Source of the DNA: Chloroflexota bacterium
Lineage (GTDB): Bacteria > Chloroflexota > UBA6077 > FW602-bin22
Length of the DNA stretch: 63,386 bases
Assembly (NCBI GenBank): GCA_016875715.1
Contig: VGOZ01000005.1
Coordinates: forward strand, 1 to 63,386
Direction: 5' to 3'
The notes under the pieces: model-generated
Told to the model about the DNA's origin: nothing
Seen by the model: the letters and a program-made list of their open reading frames with translations, nothing else
The model's database searches: none
Part shown: positions 33,561 through 42,796 of the stretch, one piece after another
Numbering within the stretch: position 1 is the stretch's first letter
Layout of the letters: the number at the start of each line of letters is the position of its first letter
Made by a program: the position numbers and the translations under genes

Positions 33561-34343
33561 TTACACGCGTCCGATATCGTTCACCGATCGCTCGAGAATA
33601 GCATCGCTCATTTGCAGTATTCGCTGCGCGGCCTCGTACGAACGGGAGGCGGAGAGCATCTCCGCCACGGCCCGCGAGGGGTCGACGTTCGAATACTCGA
33701 TCGCGCCCTGCTGGACGATCGTGGCACCTTCCGAGAACGTGGGAGCAAGATCGGGGTCGACCGGGATGAAGTCCCCACCGCCGATCTTGCGGAGAGGCGC
33801 ATCGACCGGGAACTCCCGGATCCACAACTGGCCAACTGGCTGACCATCCGCATAGACGGAACCATCCGCCTCGACCGCGACCGAACCGAATCCGACGACG
33901 ATCGGGCCATCGTTACCGACCACAAAGTTGCCGTGAGCATCCACGAGTCTCCCGGCAGAGTCCCGCGAGAACTGACCGTCGCGCGAGTAGAAGGTTGCGC
34001 CCTCCGTCGATCGCATCTGGTAATAGCCCGGCCCGATCAAGGCCAGATCGAGTTCGCGACCGGTCTCCCGAACATCTCCAGCGGAGAAGTCGGTGATCAC
34101 TGGGTCGTTGAAGACCCCGGTCCCCACCTCGCCGACTTTCAGGGGAAACGGGCGCGTCGGGTAGGCGACGGATAGGAGGCCCTCGAAATTGCGGACCTCG
34201 GTGATCGATGGGGCGGAGCGCGCCACGAAGGCGTCTCGCTTGTACCCCGGTGTGTTGATGTTCGCGAGGTTCGCAGCGGTCTGCTCCTGCCGCTGGAACG
34301 CGGTGAGCATCGCCGACGCGGCCGAGTAGATTCCCCGCAACAT
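33561..34343 (-). CDS. flgF: Flagellar rod/hook-basal body protein, FlgF-like
   Basis: 260-residue paralogue of the next gene: MLRGIYSAASAMLTAFQRQE opening, ANLANINTPGYKRD, the LDLALIGPGYYQM core and the C-terminal AIEYSNVDPSRAVAEMLSA. Acts as a proximal or distal rod subunit. Starts 3 bases after the LPRTG gene stop. Confidence 0.87.
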   Translation of the reverse strand: MLRGIYSAASAMLTAFQRQEQTAANLANINTPGYKRDAFVARSAPSITEVRNFEGLLSVAYPTRPFPLKVGEVGTGVFNDPVITDFSAGDVRETGRELDLALIGPGYYQMRSTEGATFYSRDGQFSRDSAGRLVDAHGNFVVGNDGPIVVGFGSVAVEADGSVYADGQPVGQLWIREFPVDAPLRKIGGGDFIPVDPDLAPTFSEGATIVQQGAIEYSNVDPSRAVAEMLSASRSYEAAQRILQMSDAILERSVNDIGRV

Positions 34344-34346
34344 CGA

Positions 34347-35012
34347 TCAGCGCCTACCGGAGCCGGCTACGAATGCAGCCCCCAGCATCACGATTGCGAA
34401 CACTGCCAGAGCGCCGAAACCCGGATCGCCTGTTCGCGGAAGGGTGAGGGGAGGCTGGATGCTCACACCCGCCGGCAAAGTCACCAGCGGCGGCGCGGCC
34501 GTGAGCGTCGCGATCGGAGTGCCGGCGATTGGCGTGCCCTGTGCGCGCGCAGTCGCCTGTGCGGCCGCTTGCGCGCCTACGGGCTCCTTCCCAGGCCAGT
34601 ACCCTGCCAGCACGATGCGGCTATCGGCCTCGATATTCGGATCGGGCTCTGGCTCGACCGTGATGACGAAGAGGTTGAACTCTCGGTTTCCGATGGCGAC
34701 GATCGAGTGCGTGCGGGACGTTCCCTCGGCCGTCACGTTGAACTTCCCGACGCTGACCCGCTCTCCGGTCCTGGAGTTCACCAGCCACGACTGGTACAAC
34801 TCGTTCGTCAGGCGAGGGAGACCGTCGGTCATAACCACCACATCGCCCTCGACCGCGGTGATCTCGGCGAAACCGCTGGCGGGATTTGTGCCAACCGTGA
34901 CGACCCCGGCGAGCTTGCTGAGTTGGATTCGAATCGGGGCCCCATTCGCATACGCAATTCCTAGCGACGCGGCAGCGAGCACGCATACGGCGAATGCACG
35001 AATCAGCATCAT
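34347..35012 (-). CDS. Secreted anti-sigma-K-like (RskA C-domain-like) protein with LPxTG-type tail
   Basis: 221 residues. Signal peptide (AFAVCVLAAASLGIAYANG), then a beta domain with the pattern LTNELYQSWLVNSRTGERVSVG that resembles the extracellular domain of RskA anti-sigma factors. A Thr/Pro/Ala-rich spacer leads to LPRTG near residue 190, a hydrophobic helix and a final RR: the layout of a sortase sorting signal. No sortase gene is in the window. ATG 35012 overlaps the upstream stop (TGATG). A membrane-anchored surface protein inside the flagellar operon; role unknown. Confidence 0.7.
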   Translation of the reverse strand: MMLIRAFAVCVLAAASLGIAYANGAPIRIQLSKLAGVVTVGTNPASGFAEITAVEGDVVVMTDGLPRLTNELYQSWLVNSRTGERVSVGKFNVTAEGTSRTHSIVAIGNREFNLFVITVEPEPDPNIEADSRIVLAGYWPGKEPVGAQAAAQATARAQGTPIAGTPIATLTAAPPLVTLPAGVSIQPPLTLPRTGDPGFGALAVFAIVMLGAAFVAGSGRR

Positions 35013-35743
35013 CAACGGAAATCGCCACTCATCCGCATGATCAGTTCAACCTCCTCCCGTCCGAGCTGCGATTCACGCGCGATTTCGGCCACACTCAGAC
35101 CCTGGTCGGCCAGCCGCCGAACAACCTGGAATTTCGCAGTATCCGCGGGATCGATCTCCACGAACCCGCTCGCCGCTTCGGCTGGACGCGCAACCGTCCG
35201 ATAGGCGGACGCGGCGGTCGCGGTCGTCGCGGTGACTCTCGGCAACCGGACCTCCGGCAGCACGAGCGGGGTAGCGGTCTCGGCAGCGGGCTCCGGCGGC
35301 GGGCGCGACACACGCGCCCGAGGCGGCGCAGACGATTCGGGCCGTGCGGCGCGTGTCGGCACAGGAGGCCGACGGGGCTCAACTGACTCAGCCAATTCGA
35401 CCGGAGCGACAGTCCGTGGACGGCTGCCCGTCGAGCGACTATCGCGGCGCGCCGGGATCGCGGCACGGCCCGCCGCCGCGTCGAGTTGCCGCAGCAATTG
35501 GTTGGCCTCGTCCACCAGTTTCTGGAGCGTCGCGGCACGCGCCGCCATGTCACCGTTGATCTGAGTCGCCGTCTCGCGCAGTTCGGCGATCAGGTCGTTA
35601 ACTCCCGATCGAATTCCCGCCGGCTCACCCGGAGCGAGTGGCCCACGATCCGTACGCAACTGCTGATACATCCGATGCATCAGCAGAAGCAGCGCAAGAA
35701 AACAGACGAGCTGAAAGAAGAAGATCAGCGCCGTGGCGCTCAC
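35012..35743 (-). CDS. SwrB-like membrane coiled-coil protein with C-terminal HTH
   Basis: 243 residues from GTG 35743, overlapping the fliA stop (GTGA). Residues 3-20 are one membrane helix (TALIFFFQLVCFLALLLL), then a coiled coil, a Pro/Arg-rich disordered stretch and a C-terminal helix-turn-helix-like unit (LADQGLSVAEIARESQLGRE). Layout and position right after the sigma-28 gene match SwrB of Bacillus, which promotes export-gate and C-ring assembly. Sequence identity is low, so the link is inference. Confidence 0.65.
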   Translation of the reverse strand: MSATALIFFFQLVCFLALLLLMHRMYQQLRTDRGPLAPGEPAGIRSGVNDLIAELRETATQINGDMAARAATLQKLVDEANQLLRQLDAAAGRAAIPARRDSRSTGSRPRTVAPVELAESVEPRRPPVPTRAARPESSAPPRARVSRPPPEPAAETATPLVLPEVRLPRVTATTATAASAYRTVARPAEAASGFVEIDPADTAKFQVVRRLADQGLSVAEIARESQLGREEVELIMRMSGDFR

Positions 35744-36516
35744 GCAGCCTCCCCGAGGCGCATGCCGGCTCGAAGCCGCAGGATCGCCTGAGCGTGCAAT
35801 TGACATACGCGAGATTCGGAGATCTCCATCACTCGGCTGATCTCCTTCATCGTCAGCTCTTGGTAGTAGTAAAGCGACAGCACGAGACGTTCGCGCTCCG
35901 GAAGCCGCTTGACGGCCTCGACGAGCAGGCGCTCGGCCTCCCTGCGCACCGCCGTATTCTGTGGGTCTGGACTGTCCCTATCTTCGAAGGCGCGCGGCCC
36001 GCCCTCCTCATCATCGCTCAGGAGCAGCGCATCGAGTGAGACCGTGGTCGTCCCGGATCGCACGATGACATCGCGGTAACGCTCAAGATCCATCCCGAGG
36101 TGGCGCGCAACTTCTTCCTCGGCTGGTGGGCGGCGCAACTTGCTCTCGAGTTCCGCGATCGCGGTCTCGATCTCCCGCGCACGCTGGCGGGTCGTCCGCG
36201 GAATCTGATCGAGAGATCGCAGCGCGTCAATGATGGCACCGCGAATCCGTGAAATCGCGTACGTCTCAAACTTGATACCGCGCTCAGGATCAAAGCGCTC
36301 GACCGCATCGATCAATCCGATGGTGCCGTAGCTAAGGACGTCGTCCGAGTCGACGACCGAGGGCAGGTTGAGTGCGATGCGTCCCACGACGTACTTCACG
36401 AGGGGCGCGTACTGGAGGATCAGTCGCTCGCGCGTTGCACCGTCTCGTCGGGCCGCGAAGTCGTTCCAGAGCGCCTCGTTGGTCTGAAGGTCGAAGGTAC
36501 CGGCCTGCGTCGCCAA
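35740..36516 (-). CDS. fliA: RNA polymerase sigma factor for flagellar operon (sigma-28, FliA/SigD)
   Basis: 258 residues. Region 2 (QYAPLVKYVVGRIALNLP, DVLSYGTIGLIDAVERFDPERG in part), region 3 (RRPPAEEEVARHLGM) and region 4 (RLPERERLVLSLYYYQELT, ISESRVCQLHAQAI) are intact and of the FliA/WhiG type. TTG 36516 is preceded by GAGGTAAGG. No typical TAAA-N15-GCCGATAA target promoter was seen in this window. Confidence 0.96.
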   Translation of the reverse strand: MATQAGTFDLQTNEALWNDFAARRDGATRERLILQYAPLVKYVVGRIALNLPSVVDSDDVLSYGTIGLIDAVERFDPERGIKFETYAISRIRGAIIDALRSLDQIPRTTRQRAREIETAIAELESKLRRPPAEEEVARHLGMDLERYRDVIVRSGTTTVSLDALLLSDDEEGGPRAFEDRDSPDPQNTAVRREAERLLVEAVKRLPERERLVLSLYYYQELTMKEISRVMEISESRVCQLHAQAILRLRAGMRLGEAA

Positions 36517-36519
36517 CCC

Positions 36520-36780
36520 TTACCTCGACTCTCGTTCGCCGATCGTTATGTCGAAACGGGAGGCAGACCGTGCTGGAACGAAGAGAAGCCAGCGCGCCAC
36601 CGCGGCCGCGCCGACCAGAATCGGGGCCAGGACGAGCCAACTCACGAGCGCGCGCCCGGCCGCGCCTTCGACCGAAACGCCGGACACCACCGCGACGACG
36701 AACAGCACGGCCGCCGCGATCAGCGAGCCGGCCAGCGCCAGGATGCGAAGCGAGTCCAGCGGGCCGGCTTTCGAGGCCAC
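36520..36780 (-). CDS. Small two-helix membrane protein in the flagellar operon
   Basis: 86 residues, GTG 36780, 5 bases after the PilZ gene and 3 before fliA. Two membrane helices (ILALAGSLIAAAVLFVVAVV and SWLVLAPILVGAAAVARWLL) with a short loop; ends ITIGERESR. No family recognised. Confidence 0.7.
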   Translation of the reverse strand: MASKAGPLDSLRILALAGSLIAAAVLFVVAVVSGVSVEGAAGRALVSWLVLAPILVGAAAVARWLLFVPARSASRFDITIGERESR

Positions 36781-36785
36781 AGGCG

Positions 36786-37457
36786 CTACAACTGGCCCTT
36801 GGCTCGGAGCTCCCGCTCGCGCTGGAACACGAACTTGATCAGGCGGTCGCGCTCGCGCTCCGGGAGATCGACGAACTGGCAGTGGCTGCGGAAGGTGCGA
36901 ACGCCCAGGTCCGAGACCCGCTCGTAGTTACGCAGGATCTGGATGCTCGCCATCAGGCTGCCCGCCTGCCGCGAAAGCGTGAACCGGGCGAGAACGGTCG
37001 ACTTCTCCGGAAGGCCCTCCCGGCTCATCGCCAGAACACCGCCCGCTGAGATATCCAGGATCGAACCGGTCCGCGTCGGGCCGAACTTCCCGTCCTCTCC
37101 CTCGACCCAGAACTGGGCATCGGAGATGGTGACGTTGACGCGCACGTGCTGCCGAAGCGTCTGCCCCGCGTTGTCCGCCGGACGGCGAACCACCGTCATC
37201 TGCTGGCCATCACTCCACTCGGGCCCGACCACGCTCGACTCGTAGAAGTACGGGCTGTTACGCCGCACGATTTGGAGCATCACGCGCCGGCCCTGCGGAA
37301 GCTGGAGGTACTCCCGCTGTCGCAGAGGGGTTCCGATGACCAGCGTGTCGTTGCGCACTTCCTCGATGCGCGTGGGGTAACTCTCGGCTTGACCGTTCAG
37401 TTCGAGCGTGATCGGGTTGCCCGCCTCGAAGACCTGGGAGCGCTGCGTCGCCATCAT
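36786..37457 (-). CDS. YcgR-type PilZ protein, c-di-GMP-dependent flagellar brake
   Basis: 223 residues with an N-terminal YcgR-like barrel and a C-terminal PilZ domain. The c-di-GMP motif is present: an arginine-containing RQHVRVNV near 105 (RxxxR) and LDISAGGV near 137 (D/NxSxxG). Bound c-di-GMP would let it act on the motor or stator. ATG overlaps the flhG stop (ATGA). Confidence 0.88.
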   Translation of the reverse strand: MMATQRSQVFEAGNPITLELNGQAESYPTRIEEVRNDTLVIGTPLRQREYLQLPQGRRVMLQIVRRNSPYFYESSVVGPEWSDGQQMTVVRRPADNAGQTLRQHVRVNVTISDAQFWVEGEDGKFGPTRTGSILDISAGGVLAMSREGLPEKSTVLARFTLSRQAGSLMASIQILRNYERVSDLGVRTFRSHCQFVDLPERERDRLIKFVFQRERELRAKGQL

Positions 37458-38359
37458 GGAGTCTCCCGGCCTGAGCCAGCAACCGATGCGCGTCTCGCCA
37501 CGCGGTTCAAGATCTGAATGATACCTGATCGCGTTCCGTCAACCTGAGTCCGTGACCCCAGCAGTTCCCGAGCCAACCGGGCGATCGCCAGCGATGCGGG
37601 TGACGAGGGATACCGCACCACGAGCGGATTCTGCTGCCGAATAGCGCGCCCGACGTACGGGTCCGACGGGATCGACCCCAGGAGCGTCAGTTCGACATCG
37701 AGGAACTCGCGTGCCACGGCGATGATCTTGCGGGCAACCTCTCGCGCCTCGCCTAGATCATGCGCCTGATTTACCACCAGCTGGAGTCGGGCGGTCGACG
37801 CCTGGCGCGTCGCAACCTTGATGAGCGCGTAAGCGTCGGTAATGGCTGTAGGTTCCGGAGTCGTCACGACAATTACCTCTGGAGCCGTCGCCACGAAACT
37901 CGACACTTCGGCACCGATACCCGCGGCCGTGTCGATCAGAACGATCTCGGCTCGGGATTCGAGCTGGGAGAGCGACTCTGTGAGATGCCGCCGTTGCTCG
38001 GCTCCAAGGTTCGCCATCTCTTCGATCCCCGAGGCTCCTGGCAGGATGAGAATCCCCTCCGGCCCCGCCTGGAGCACATCGACCAGATCGCACGTACCAG
38101 CGATGACGTGTTCCAACGTCCACCGCGGCACGATCCCAAGCGCGACATCGACGTTCGCCAGGCCCAGATCGGCATCGAGGATGATGACCCGCGCTCCCTC
38201 GCGCACCAGGCAGATGGCGAGATTGATGGAGAGGCTGGTCTTGCCGACGCCGCCCTTTCCGCTCGCGACCGCAATGACGCGCGACGCCCCAGATCGGCTG
38301 GCGCGGCCCGGCCTGCGCATCATCTCGCGGAGAGCGGCCGCCTGATCGATCGCGGTCAT
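37454..38359 (-). CDS. flhG: FlhG (FleN/MinD-like) flagellar number ATPase
   Basis: 301 residues; MinD-type ATPase that limits flagellar number and placement with FlhF. Deviant Walker A ASGKGGVGKTSLSINLA near residue 30, ILDADLGLANVDV, and switch region IDTAAGIG are clear. ATG 38359 overlaps the flhF stop; the frame extends upstream inside flhF without similarity. The start includes the N-terminal AAALREMM segment that in FlhG stimulates FlhF. Confidence 0.94.
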   Translation of the reverse strand: MTAIDQAAALREMMRRPGRASRSGASRVIAVASGKGGVGKTSLSINLAICLVREGARVIILDADLGLANVDVALGIVPRWTLEHVIAGTCDLVDVLQAGPEGILILPGASGIEEMANLGAEQRRHLTESLSQLESRAEIVLIDTAAGIGAEVSSFVATAPEVIVVTTPEPTAITDAYALIKVATRQASTARLQLVVNQAHDLGEAREVARKIIAVAREFLDVELTLLGSIPSDPYVGRAIRQQNPLVVRYPSSPASLAIARLARELLGSRTQVDGTRSGIIQILNRVARRASVAGSGRETP

Positions 38360-39621
38360 GAGGCTAGCGCGACGGTTGGGCGTGATTCCGACCCATAGAG
38401 CGCGTTGAGAAGGAGGTTGCACAGGCCGGCGGTCGTGGCCCGTTCGATGTCATTCGGGACATTCTGGCCCGTCGTGAGGTAGGTGATGGGCCTTTCTGTC
38501 TGGCGCGAGAGATTGAAGATCGACCCGAAAGTCGACGTCTCATCGACCTTCGTGATGAGCAGCGCATCGTAGGGAATGACCCCGAATCGAGCGACGACGT
38601 CGAGCATCTCGCGATAGCGGGCGCCAGCGGCAACCGTGAGAAAGGTCCGGCGCGAGGGTACGGACAGAACGAATCGTCGCAGTTCAGCCAGTTGCTCCGC
38701 GTTCCGCTGACTGCGTCCCGGCGTGTCAACGATGATGAAGTCACGGTCGAGGAGGTCCACCACGCGCTGCGTGAGGTCATCGGGCGTGTACGCCACCTCG
38801 AGGGGCACGCGGAGGATGTCCGCATAGGTCTTCAATTGCGGAATCGCCGCGATGCGGAACGTGTCGCAGGTGACAAGGGCGACTCGCGCTCGATCGACGC
38901 CGAGATTCGCGGCCAGCTTCGCGATTGTCGTCGTCTTGCCCACGCCGGTGGGACCGATGAGGAACAGCACCGTAGGTTCGCTCGGTTGGGGGAGAAGCGG
39001 CTCGGCCGCCCGCAGGTGATGGCGAATGTGCTTTGCCAGGCACTCCCGAACGATCGACGGGTCCGCAGATGCCTGCAACGAAAGCTCGCCGTCGATGGCG
39101 GTCACGAGCTCGCGCGCGAGTGGTCCATCGACCTCCTGATCGATGAGGCGCTCGTAGAGATCCACCAGCGGAGGCGAGAGCTTTGCGACGCCGGGCCAGT
39201 CAGAGGTCTGCATCAGCCGGCCGAGGACGCGGCGCAACTCTCGCACGTGAGTCTGCATCTCGTGCATGGCGTCGCTATCCGCGCTCTCCGCGAGATCGCG
39301 CTCCCCGCTCGGGGCCGGGAACGGTGTCGGCGACCGCGCAGGTGCGGTGGCGACGTTCCCCGTTCGCGGGCGAACAGAAGCCGCTGTCGGGCTGGGAGCA
39401 CGCGGCGATGGCGAACGCGGGCCGCCCGGTGCGCGGCCCGCGGGCTGCGTCGCACCCCCGTCGACCGCGGCTACGACCTCCACCATCGGGCGGCTCAGGA
39501 GGCCGAGCGGTCCTCGCTTGACCTCGGATGAGTGGAGAATCACAGCGTTGGGTCCAAGTTCCGCGCGAATGGCCGCCAGGGCGTCCGCCATCGACGGCGC
39601 CTGGTACTTCTTCATACGCAC
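38356..39621 (-). CDS. flhF: Flagellar biosynthesis GTPase FlhF
   Basis: 421 residues; SRP-family GTPase that places the flagellum. N-terminal MRMKKYQAPSMADALAAIR, a disordered Pro/Arg linker (about 70-115), then the NG domain with GPTGVGKTTTIAKLAA, TCDTFRIAAIPQLKTYA, DTPGRSQRN and TKVDET. GTG 39621; ATG two codons later is an alternative. Confidence 0.95.
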   Translation of the reverse strand: MRMKKYQAPSMADALAAIRAELGPNAVILHSSEVKRGPLGLLSRPMVEVVAAVDGGATQPAGRAPGGPRSPSPRAPSPTAASVRPRTGNVATAPARSPTPFPAPSGERDLAESADSDAMHEMQTHVRELRRVLGRLMQTSDWPGVAKLSPPLVDLYERLIDQEVDGPLARELVTAIDGELSLQASADPSIVRECLAKHIRHHLRAAEPLLPQPSEPTVLFLIGPTGVGKTTTIAKLAANLGVDRARVALVTCDTFRIAAIPQLKTYADILRVPLEVAYTPDDLTQRVVDLLDRDFIIVDTPGRSQRNAEQLAELRRFVLSVPSRRTFLTVAAGARYREMLDVVARFGVIPYDALLITKVDETSTFGSIFNLSRQTERPITYLTTGQNVPNDIERATTAGLCNLLLNALYGSESRPTVALAS

Positions 39622-39638
39622 CGGGGGCTAGCTCCCAT

Positions 39639-41714
39639 CTACTCCTCGAGCGTGACGAGGCCCGCCGACGTGACGCTCGTCTGCGGCACGATCTCCCCGA
39701 AGGAGAGCACCACCAGATTCGGCAGCGATCGCTCGGCAAGACGTTTGATTGGCGCCCGTAGGCGTGAAGAGCAGATAAGAATCGGCTGCAGTCCCTCCTG
39801 GGCCAGCCTTTCCATCTCTCGGCCTATCCGTCCGACGAACCCCTGGGCCATCGTCGTGTCCAGGGCGAGCATGCTGCCTTGATCCGTCTGCTGCAGCGCC
39901 GTGGCGAGCCGCTGTTCCGCCTGCGGCGCGAGCATCAGTGCCGTCAGCGTGTTCGTAGCCTCTTCGCGGTATGCACCGGTGATCGTGCGGGCCAGCGCGC
40001 GGCGGGTGTACTCGGTCAACTGGTCAATGTCCTTGGAGATCCGCGCCTGATCGGCCAGCGCCTCGAGAATGGTCACCAGATCGCGTACGGTCACGCGCTC
40101 GCGCAGCAGGTTCGCGAGAACGCGCTGGATCTCGCCGTACGTCAGCAGGTTTGGCACCAACTCGTCGACCAGAGCCGGGTAGTCCTTGCGCATGTTGTTG
40201 ACCAACGCCTGCACATCCTGACGTGTCAGGATCGACGGCGCGTGGGTCTTGATGATCTCGGTCAGATGGGTCGTCAGGACAGAAGAGGGATCTACCACGG
40301 TGTACCCGAGGACCTCCGCAGTCTCCCTCTGCGCCGAGGTAATCCAGAGTGCCGGCAGACCGAAAGCGGGCTCCGTGGTCGGGATCCCCTCGAGGCCCTC
40401 TTCGGCGGTTCCGGGGTTCATGGCCAGGAAGTGATTGGTCATCAGGTCGCCTCGTGCGACCTCGACCCCCCGCAGTTTGACCACGTACTGATTTGGCCGC
40501 AGCTGCAGGTTGTCGCGCACGCGGATCGTGGGAAGCACGATGCCCAGATCGAGCGCCAGTTGACGGCGGATCAGCGTGATCCGACTGAGCAGGTTCCCTC
40601 CTTGCTCCTGGTCGACTAACGGGATCAGGCCGTAGCCGATCTCCAGTTCCATCGGGTCTAGCTGCAAGAGATCGATGACGTTTTCAGGGGTGGCGGGCGC
40701 CTGCGGTACCGCAGCGAGTCGCTGAGCCTGCGCCGCCGTCTGGCGCCGCCAGAGCGTCGTCGCCATCACGAGACCTGAGCCGCCCACGATCACGAACGGT
40801 AGGATCGGCAGACCGGGCACTGCGGCGAGCGCCACGATCACGCCGGAGGCGATGCCGATCGCGCGCGGATTGGACGCGATCTGCGAGATGACATCGCGCC
40901 CAAGGCTCGCTTCGGAGGCCGACCGGGTCACAATAATGCCGGTGGCCGTGGAAATCAGCAGAGCCGGAATCTGTGTGACCAGACCGTCACCAACGGTCAG
41001 CAGTGTGTACGTCTGGAGCGCCTCGACGAGGTCGATCCCTCGCTGGAACACGCCAATTGCGAACCCACCGATGATGTTGACGAGGACGATCACGATGGCG
41101 GCGACCGCATCTCCCCGGACGAATTTCGAGGCGCCATCCATCGCGCCATAGAAGTCGGCCTCCTGCTCCACCTGGCGTCGGCGCTGCCGTGCCTGGGCCT
41201 CGTTGATGAGGCCCGCGTTCAGGTCGGCGTCGATCGCCAGTTGCTTCCCAGGCAGGGCATCGAGAGTGAACCGCGCCGCTACCTCGGCAACCCGGCCCGC
41301 GCCGCTCGTGATCACGGCGAACTGGATGATCATGAGGATGATGAAGACCACCACACCGACGACGTAATTGCCTCCAACGACGAAGGCACCGAACGCCTCG
41401 ATCACGGCGCCTGCTTCGGCGTGCAGGAGGATCAGACGAGTCGCCGCGACATTGAGCCCGAGGCGGAACAGCGTCATCACCAGCAACAACGCCGGAAACA
41501 CCGCGAACTGGAGCGGTTCGGTGACGTACATGGCGACGAGCAAGATGGTGAGCGCCGCCGCGATATTGACCGCGAGCAGGAGGTCGAGAGCCGGCGTCGG
41601 CAGCGGAATGACCATCAACCCGATCACCAGCACCGCGGCCAAAGCCATGATCGCGTCGCTCAACTGGAATGGACGGCCCTGTGCCTCCGCGGTGCCGGGG
41701 AAGTTCGTCGCCAT
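39639..41714 (-). CDS. flhA: Flagellar export protein FlhA
   Basis: 691-residue export-gate ring. Eight membrane helices in the first 330 residues, the FHIPEP-type signature region (RVAEVAARFTLDALPGKQLAIDADLNAG, quoted in part as LDALPGKQLAIDADL), and the cytoplasmic docking domain with LTTHLTEIIKTHA. Normal length. Follows flhB after 4 bases. Confidence 0.97.
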   Translation of the reverse strand: MATNFPGTAEAQGRPFQLSDAIMALAAVLVIGLMVIPLPTPALDLLLAVNIAAALTILLVAMYVTEPLQFAVFPALLLVMTLFRLGLNVAATRLILLHAEAGAVIEAFGAFVVGGNYVVGVVVFIILMIIQFAVITSGAGRVAEVAARFTLDALPGKQLAIDADLNAGLINEAQARQRRRQVEQEADFYGAMDGASKFVRGDAVAAIVIVLVNIIGGFAIGVFQRGIDLVEALQTYTLLTVGDGLVTQIPALLISTATGIIVTRSASEASLGRDVISQIASNPRAIGIASGVIVALAAVPGLPILPFVIVGGSGLVMATTLWRRQTAAQAQRLAAVPQAPATPENVIDLLQLDPMELEIGYGLIPLVDQEQGGNLLSRITLIRRQLALDLGIVLPTIRVRDNLQLRPNQYVVKLRGVEVARGDLMTNHFLAMNPGTAEEGLEGIPTTEPAFGLPALWITSAQRETAEVLGYTVVDPSSVLTTHLTEIIKTHAPSILTRQDVQALVNNMRKDYPALVDELVPNLLTYGEIQRVLANLLRERVTVRDLVTILEALADQARISKDIDQLTEYTRRALARTITGAYREEATNTLTALMLAPQAEQRLATALQQTDQGSMLALDTTMAQGFVGRIGREMERLAQEGLQPILICSSRLRAPIKRLAERSLPNLVVLSFGEIVPQTSVTSAGLVTLEE

Positions 41715-41718
41715 TCAA

Positions 41719-42792
41719 TCAGGCTCCTACGGGCTGCGCCGTACGCGCGCGAAGGCGGAAGACGAAGGCGAGTAGTTCCGCAACCGCCGCGTACATATCG
41801 GCCGGAATCTCATCACCGATTTCGGTGGAGCGCAGCAGAGCGCGGGCGAGCGGAGGGTTTTCCATCGTCGGCACGCCGTGCTCGCGCGCGATCTCCTTGA
41901 TGCGCTGCGCGATCAACCCCTCGCCTTTAGCGACAACGCGCGGTGCCTTCATGGACTCTCCGCGGTACTCGAGCGCGACCGCGACGTGGGTCGGGTTGGT
42001 GATGACCACGTCGGCCCGCGGCACGGCCTGCATCATGCGTCGCTGGGCGACCGCCCGCTGAAGTTGACGCACCCGCTGCCGGATCACCGGGTTCCCTTCG
42101 GTCTGCTTGAGTTCCTCCCGAACCTCGTCACGACTCATCCGAATCTGCCGTTCGAACGACACGCGCTGATAGCCATAATCCGCCACCGCGAGGATGAACA
42201 GGACGACCGCTGCCCAGGTCGCGAGATCGAACACAATGCTCGTCGCGAGGGTGACGCCACTCAGAAAGGGCATGAGCGGCATGAGCGCGATCTCCTCGGT
42301 TCGGTTCGCCAGCACGCGGTAGACGACAAATCCCACCACCGCCAGCTTCGCGATCGACTTCAGCAGTTCGACCAGCGATCGCGACGAGAACAGGCGCTGA
42401 AACCCCTGCGCGGGGTTGATCCGCGAGAAGTCCGGTTGGAGCGGCTGCGCCGTGAAGGAGATTCCGACCTGGGCCAGGCTCGTGCTCGTGCCGGCGATGA
42501 CCATCACGGCGAAGATCGGCCCGAGGATCGGGAGTGCGACGATGAAACCCTCCGTCCCGGCGTTCCAGATCGTCTGCGGCGTTAGATCGGGCCGATCGAG
42601 GGAGCTGAGCGTCTGCCGGAGTGCGGCCAGAGACTGCGTGACGAAGGTGTCGCCCCACCATCGAAGGAAGAGAACTCCCACGAGGAGGGCGACCGCCGCG
42701 TTGACATCGGCGCTGCGAGCGGTCTGGCCGCGCCGGCGTACCTCTTCACGTCGACGTGGTGTCGCGGATTCTGTGCGCTCCTGGGACGGCAT
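41719..42792 (-). CDS. flhB: Flagellar export protein FlhB (substrate-specificity switch)
   Basis: 357 residues: basic N-terminus (RREEVRRRGQTARSADVN), four membrane helices and the cytoplasmic self-cleavage site NPTHVAVALEY, whose cut switches export from hook to filament. Starts 4 bases after fliR. Confidence 0.97.
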   Translation of the reverse strand: MPSQERTESATPRRREEVRRRGQTARSADVNAAVALLVGVLFLRWWGDTFVTQSLAALRQTLSSLDRPDLTPQTIWNAGTEGFIVALPILGPIFAVMVIAGTSTSLAQVGISFTAQPLQPDFSRINPAQGFQRLFSSRSLVELLKSIAKLAVVGFVVYRVLANRTEEIALMPLMPFLSGVTLATSIVFDLATWAAVVLFILAVADYGYQRVSFERQIRMSRDEVREELKQTEGNPVIRQRVRQLQRAVAQRRMMQAVPRADVVITNPTHVAVALEYRGESMKAPRVVAKGEGLIAQRIKEIAREHGVPTMENPPLARALLRSTEIGDEIPADMYAAVAELLAFVFRLRARTAQPVGA

Positions 42793-42796
42793 CGAG

